From assembly GCA_947259995.1 (NCBI GenBank), contig CAMYOK010000002.1, positions 1 through 64,000 of the forward strand: a stretch of DNA of 64,000 nt, given 5' to 3'. Positions 62,465-64,000 of this stretch are shown in pieces (the stretch's first letter is position 1; the number at the start of each line of letters is the position of its first letter). The notes beneath the pieces are model-generated. The model was not told where the DNA came from and searched no databases. It was given only the letters and a program-made list of their open reading frames with translations. The stretch comes from an uncultured Pseudomonadales bacterium. GTDB taxonomy: Bacteria > Pseudomonadota > Gammaproteobacteria > Pseudomonadales > Pseudohongiellaceae. The position numbers were made by a program, and so were the translations under genes.

Positions 62465-64000
62465 CTAGAAAGTTGACCTAACTTTGAACAACAGCTGCGC
62501 CCCTGTAGAATTACAACTGAATTCAATCTCGCGTAAATCACGATCGCGAATACGCCCGTTATAACGCTTTCGTTCGAAGCAGCGCTCAGAATCAAGTCCG
62601 TTACTCACCTCTAAGCGGTAAGTGAAATTGCGATACCCGACTTTCTCAACAAACGCGGTGAGATCCGTTCTAATCTTACCCATCCCGTAAAAAAGCACAT
62701 TGTCGATGTCATAGCGCACCCTATTACCACCAGTGCCCCCAACGCCGCCAATGCCATCTTGGTAGGTGAGACCGTAACTCAAGTTCATGGACGACACATC
62801 GTGTCTAAACCCGAGACGGAAGTTGCCACGATCGAATGGGATAATAGTGCGCTTTCTACCGATCAACGGGTCATAAATATAGGCATCTTCTAGATTTAAA
62901 CCAGCATTGATAACCGCCCCCGGTAAATCGATGAAGCCAAGACGAATACTCGCGTTTAAATACAAGCCGAACACCTTGCCATCTCCCACATTGCCATTGG
63001 TGCTAAGCACTGTCTGTGGGTTCGGCGAAATGTCGACCCGACCAATCGAGTTACTCACGTCGTAATAAAACAGGCGAGAGTTCAACACACCTGCGTCATT
63101 GGGCAAGCGATAGTCAAGATTGACGTTATAACGCCAGGTTTGTTCTTGCTCCAGTTCAGGATTACCTGTAACTGTATCTTGATCTTCGTCTTGATTATTC
63201 ACACCCGCGGAGAAGTCCGCAAAACTTAATTGCGAGACGTCTTTCTCTACAGACATACGCAATTGAAAGCTACGGCTAATATCGAAACGAAAATCGAGTT
63301 TCGGTTTTACGAAATCAAAGTCTCGCTTTTTGCTCACATCACCCGTTTGCTCGATCTCTGATACTTCATATAGGAGGCTACTCTCAAGCGACATACGAGG
63401 ATTAAGCTGCCAGTTGTGAACAACGAAGCCTTCATAGCGCATCTCTTCGACTTGAGATACTGCGTTGGGCACAAACACTGGAGATAGCCCCCCATGCTCA
63501 CTAGATGGAGGTGCAGGAGTTCTAGCCCCGAGTTTAAGCGACGAATTCTGAATGGTTTGCGAGCCTTCGACTCCCACCTCTAAAGCCTGACCTTCCATTA
63601 GATTCCAAGCATAAGAGGTGCGCACAATACGTTCGCGATAGCGGCTTTCTGTGTCGATAAATAGATTTTTCGTTTCTGCCTGCCCAATGCCATTGGCAGC
63701 ATAGCGCTCGCGCATAGTGTCGTTATTCTCCTCATTGACGACTGCCAGAATTTTGTACTTAGCGCCACCGGAGAAATTGTGCTCGTAATCCCCTCCTATC
63801 TCCCAATTATTCGTGATGCCTGGCAACTCTTCTCGTTCAATGATTTGCGTCTGCGGGGAAGTCTTGAGATCCGTAATGAACCGCATCAAATTCGCATCTG
63901 GGTCGTTCTGACCATAGAGCGCATTAAATGACACTCTATCGGCGTCTGTGATCTGATAAACAAGATTAGAGTTGATGGTATAGTTGGTTTGTTCACGTAC
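62465..64000 (-). CDS. TonB-dependent receptor, 3' part (truncated by the window edge)
   Basis: The frame stays open through base 64000, so the gene starts beyond the right edge. The GTG at 63934 is not a believable start. The 511 visible residues are beta-barrel strands of a TonB-dependent receptor: many alternating aromatic strands, NPELEQEQTWRYNVNLDYRLP as the typical late-barrel segment, YDVSNSIGRVDISP, and a C-terminal TGAQLLFKVRSTF. The plug domain is not in view. Substrate unknown. Confidence 0.85.
   Translation of the reverse strand, partial: VREQTNYTINSNLVYQITDADRVSFNALYGQNDPDANLMRFITDLKTSPQTQIIEREELPGITNNWEIGGDYEHNFSGGAKYKILAVVNEENNDTMRERYAANGIGQAETKNLFIDTESRYRERIVRTSYAWNLMEGQALEVGVEGSQTIQNSSLKLGARTPAPPSSEHGGLSPVFVPNAVSQVEEMRYEGFVVHNWQLNPRMSLESSLLYEVSEIEQTGDVSKKRDFDFVKPKLDFRFDISRSFQLRMSVEKDVSQLSFADFSAGVNNQDEDQDTVTGNPELEQEQTWRYNVNLDYRLPNDAGVLNSRLFYYDVSNSIGRVDISPNPQTVLSTNGNVGDGKVFGLYLNASIRLGFIDLPGAVINAGLNLEDAYIYDPLIGRKRTIIPFDRGNFRLGFRHDVSSMNLSYGLTYQDGIGGVGGTGGNRVRYDIDNVLFYGMGKIRTDLTAFVEKVGYRNFTYRLEVSNGLDSERCFERKRYNGRIRDRDLREIEFSCNSTGAQLLFKVRSTF

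Overview
The window looks like chromosome of a free-living, probably aquatic, Gammaproteobacterium. The evidence is queA followed by a tRNA-Leu, three TonB-dependent receptors, many periplasmic c-type cytochromes and lipoproteins, abundant c-di-GMP signalling, a Fur box and a REP pair of the Pseudomonas type. No rRNA, CRISPR array, prophage or classical IS element was seen. I cannot name the genus from sequence alone.

Layout. 1-2 kb: a REP pair, queA, tRNA-Leu(CAA) and a DUF1330 gene. 2-9.7 kb: a leftward signalling operon coding for a REC-PAS-GGDEF-EAL protein, a TonB receptor, a YfiR-like periplasmic protein and a CHASE8-type hybrid histidine kinase; the kinase is split by an apparent one-base frameshift near 4245. 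10-19.8 kb: single metabolic and redox genes (GFA-type, periplasmic methyltransferase, GAF-GGDEF, GMC oxidoreductase with its Tat subunit, PEBP, YbjQ, an NTP-exchanger-like carrier, an aldo/keto reductase, an APH-type kinase). 20-26 kb: a 1711-residue calcium-binding adhesin convergent with a tubulin-tyrosine-ligase-like ATP-grasp protein. 26-27 kb: a REP-associated tyrosine transposase (RAYT). 27-38.6 kb: propeller proteins, a LysR/MFS pair, a Rap1a-TonB fusion, hemerythrin, Ysc84, an amidohydrolase/transglutaminase pair and MscS. 38.6-43.7 kb: a Fur-linked siderophore receptor divergent from a di-haem peroxidase operon. 44-46.4 kb: gamma-glutamyltransferase and a haem lipoprotein. 46.6-56.8 kb: a rightward run coding for an ABC exporter, acetate kinase, a phosphoketolase-like enzyme, an AMP-phosphorylase-type enzyme and PRPP synthetase. 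This run converges on a beta-CASP nuclease plus P-type ATPase operon. 61-64 kb: a cytochrome c-propeller protein and a truncated TonB receptor.

Two systems deserve most attention. First, a family of short palindromic repeats occurs at 13 places between 1.6 and 38.6 kb. The half-unit is AATCAAGGG, then GTCAGAT, then CCCTTGATT. Paired copies always have the same polarity, and the RAYT gene is flanked by two half-units in exactly that arrangement, so it looks like the source of the family. The repeats sit on stop codons and have replaced the C-terminal codons of several unrelated proteins.

Second, the 46-61 kb region joins genes that could take RNA or nucleotides through ribose phosphates to acetyl phosphate and ATP. 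An FNR-type box lies in front of the nuclease/ATPase operon, which suggests low-oxygen control. Functions beyond family membership are inference.
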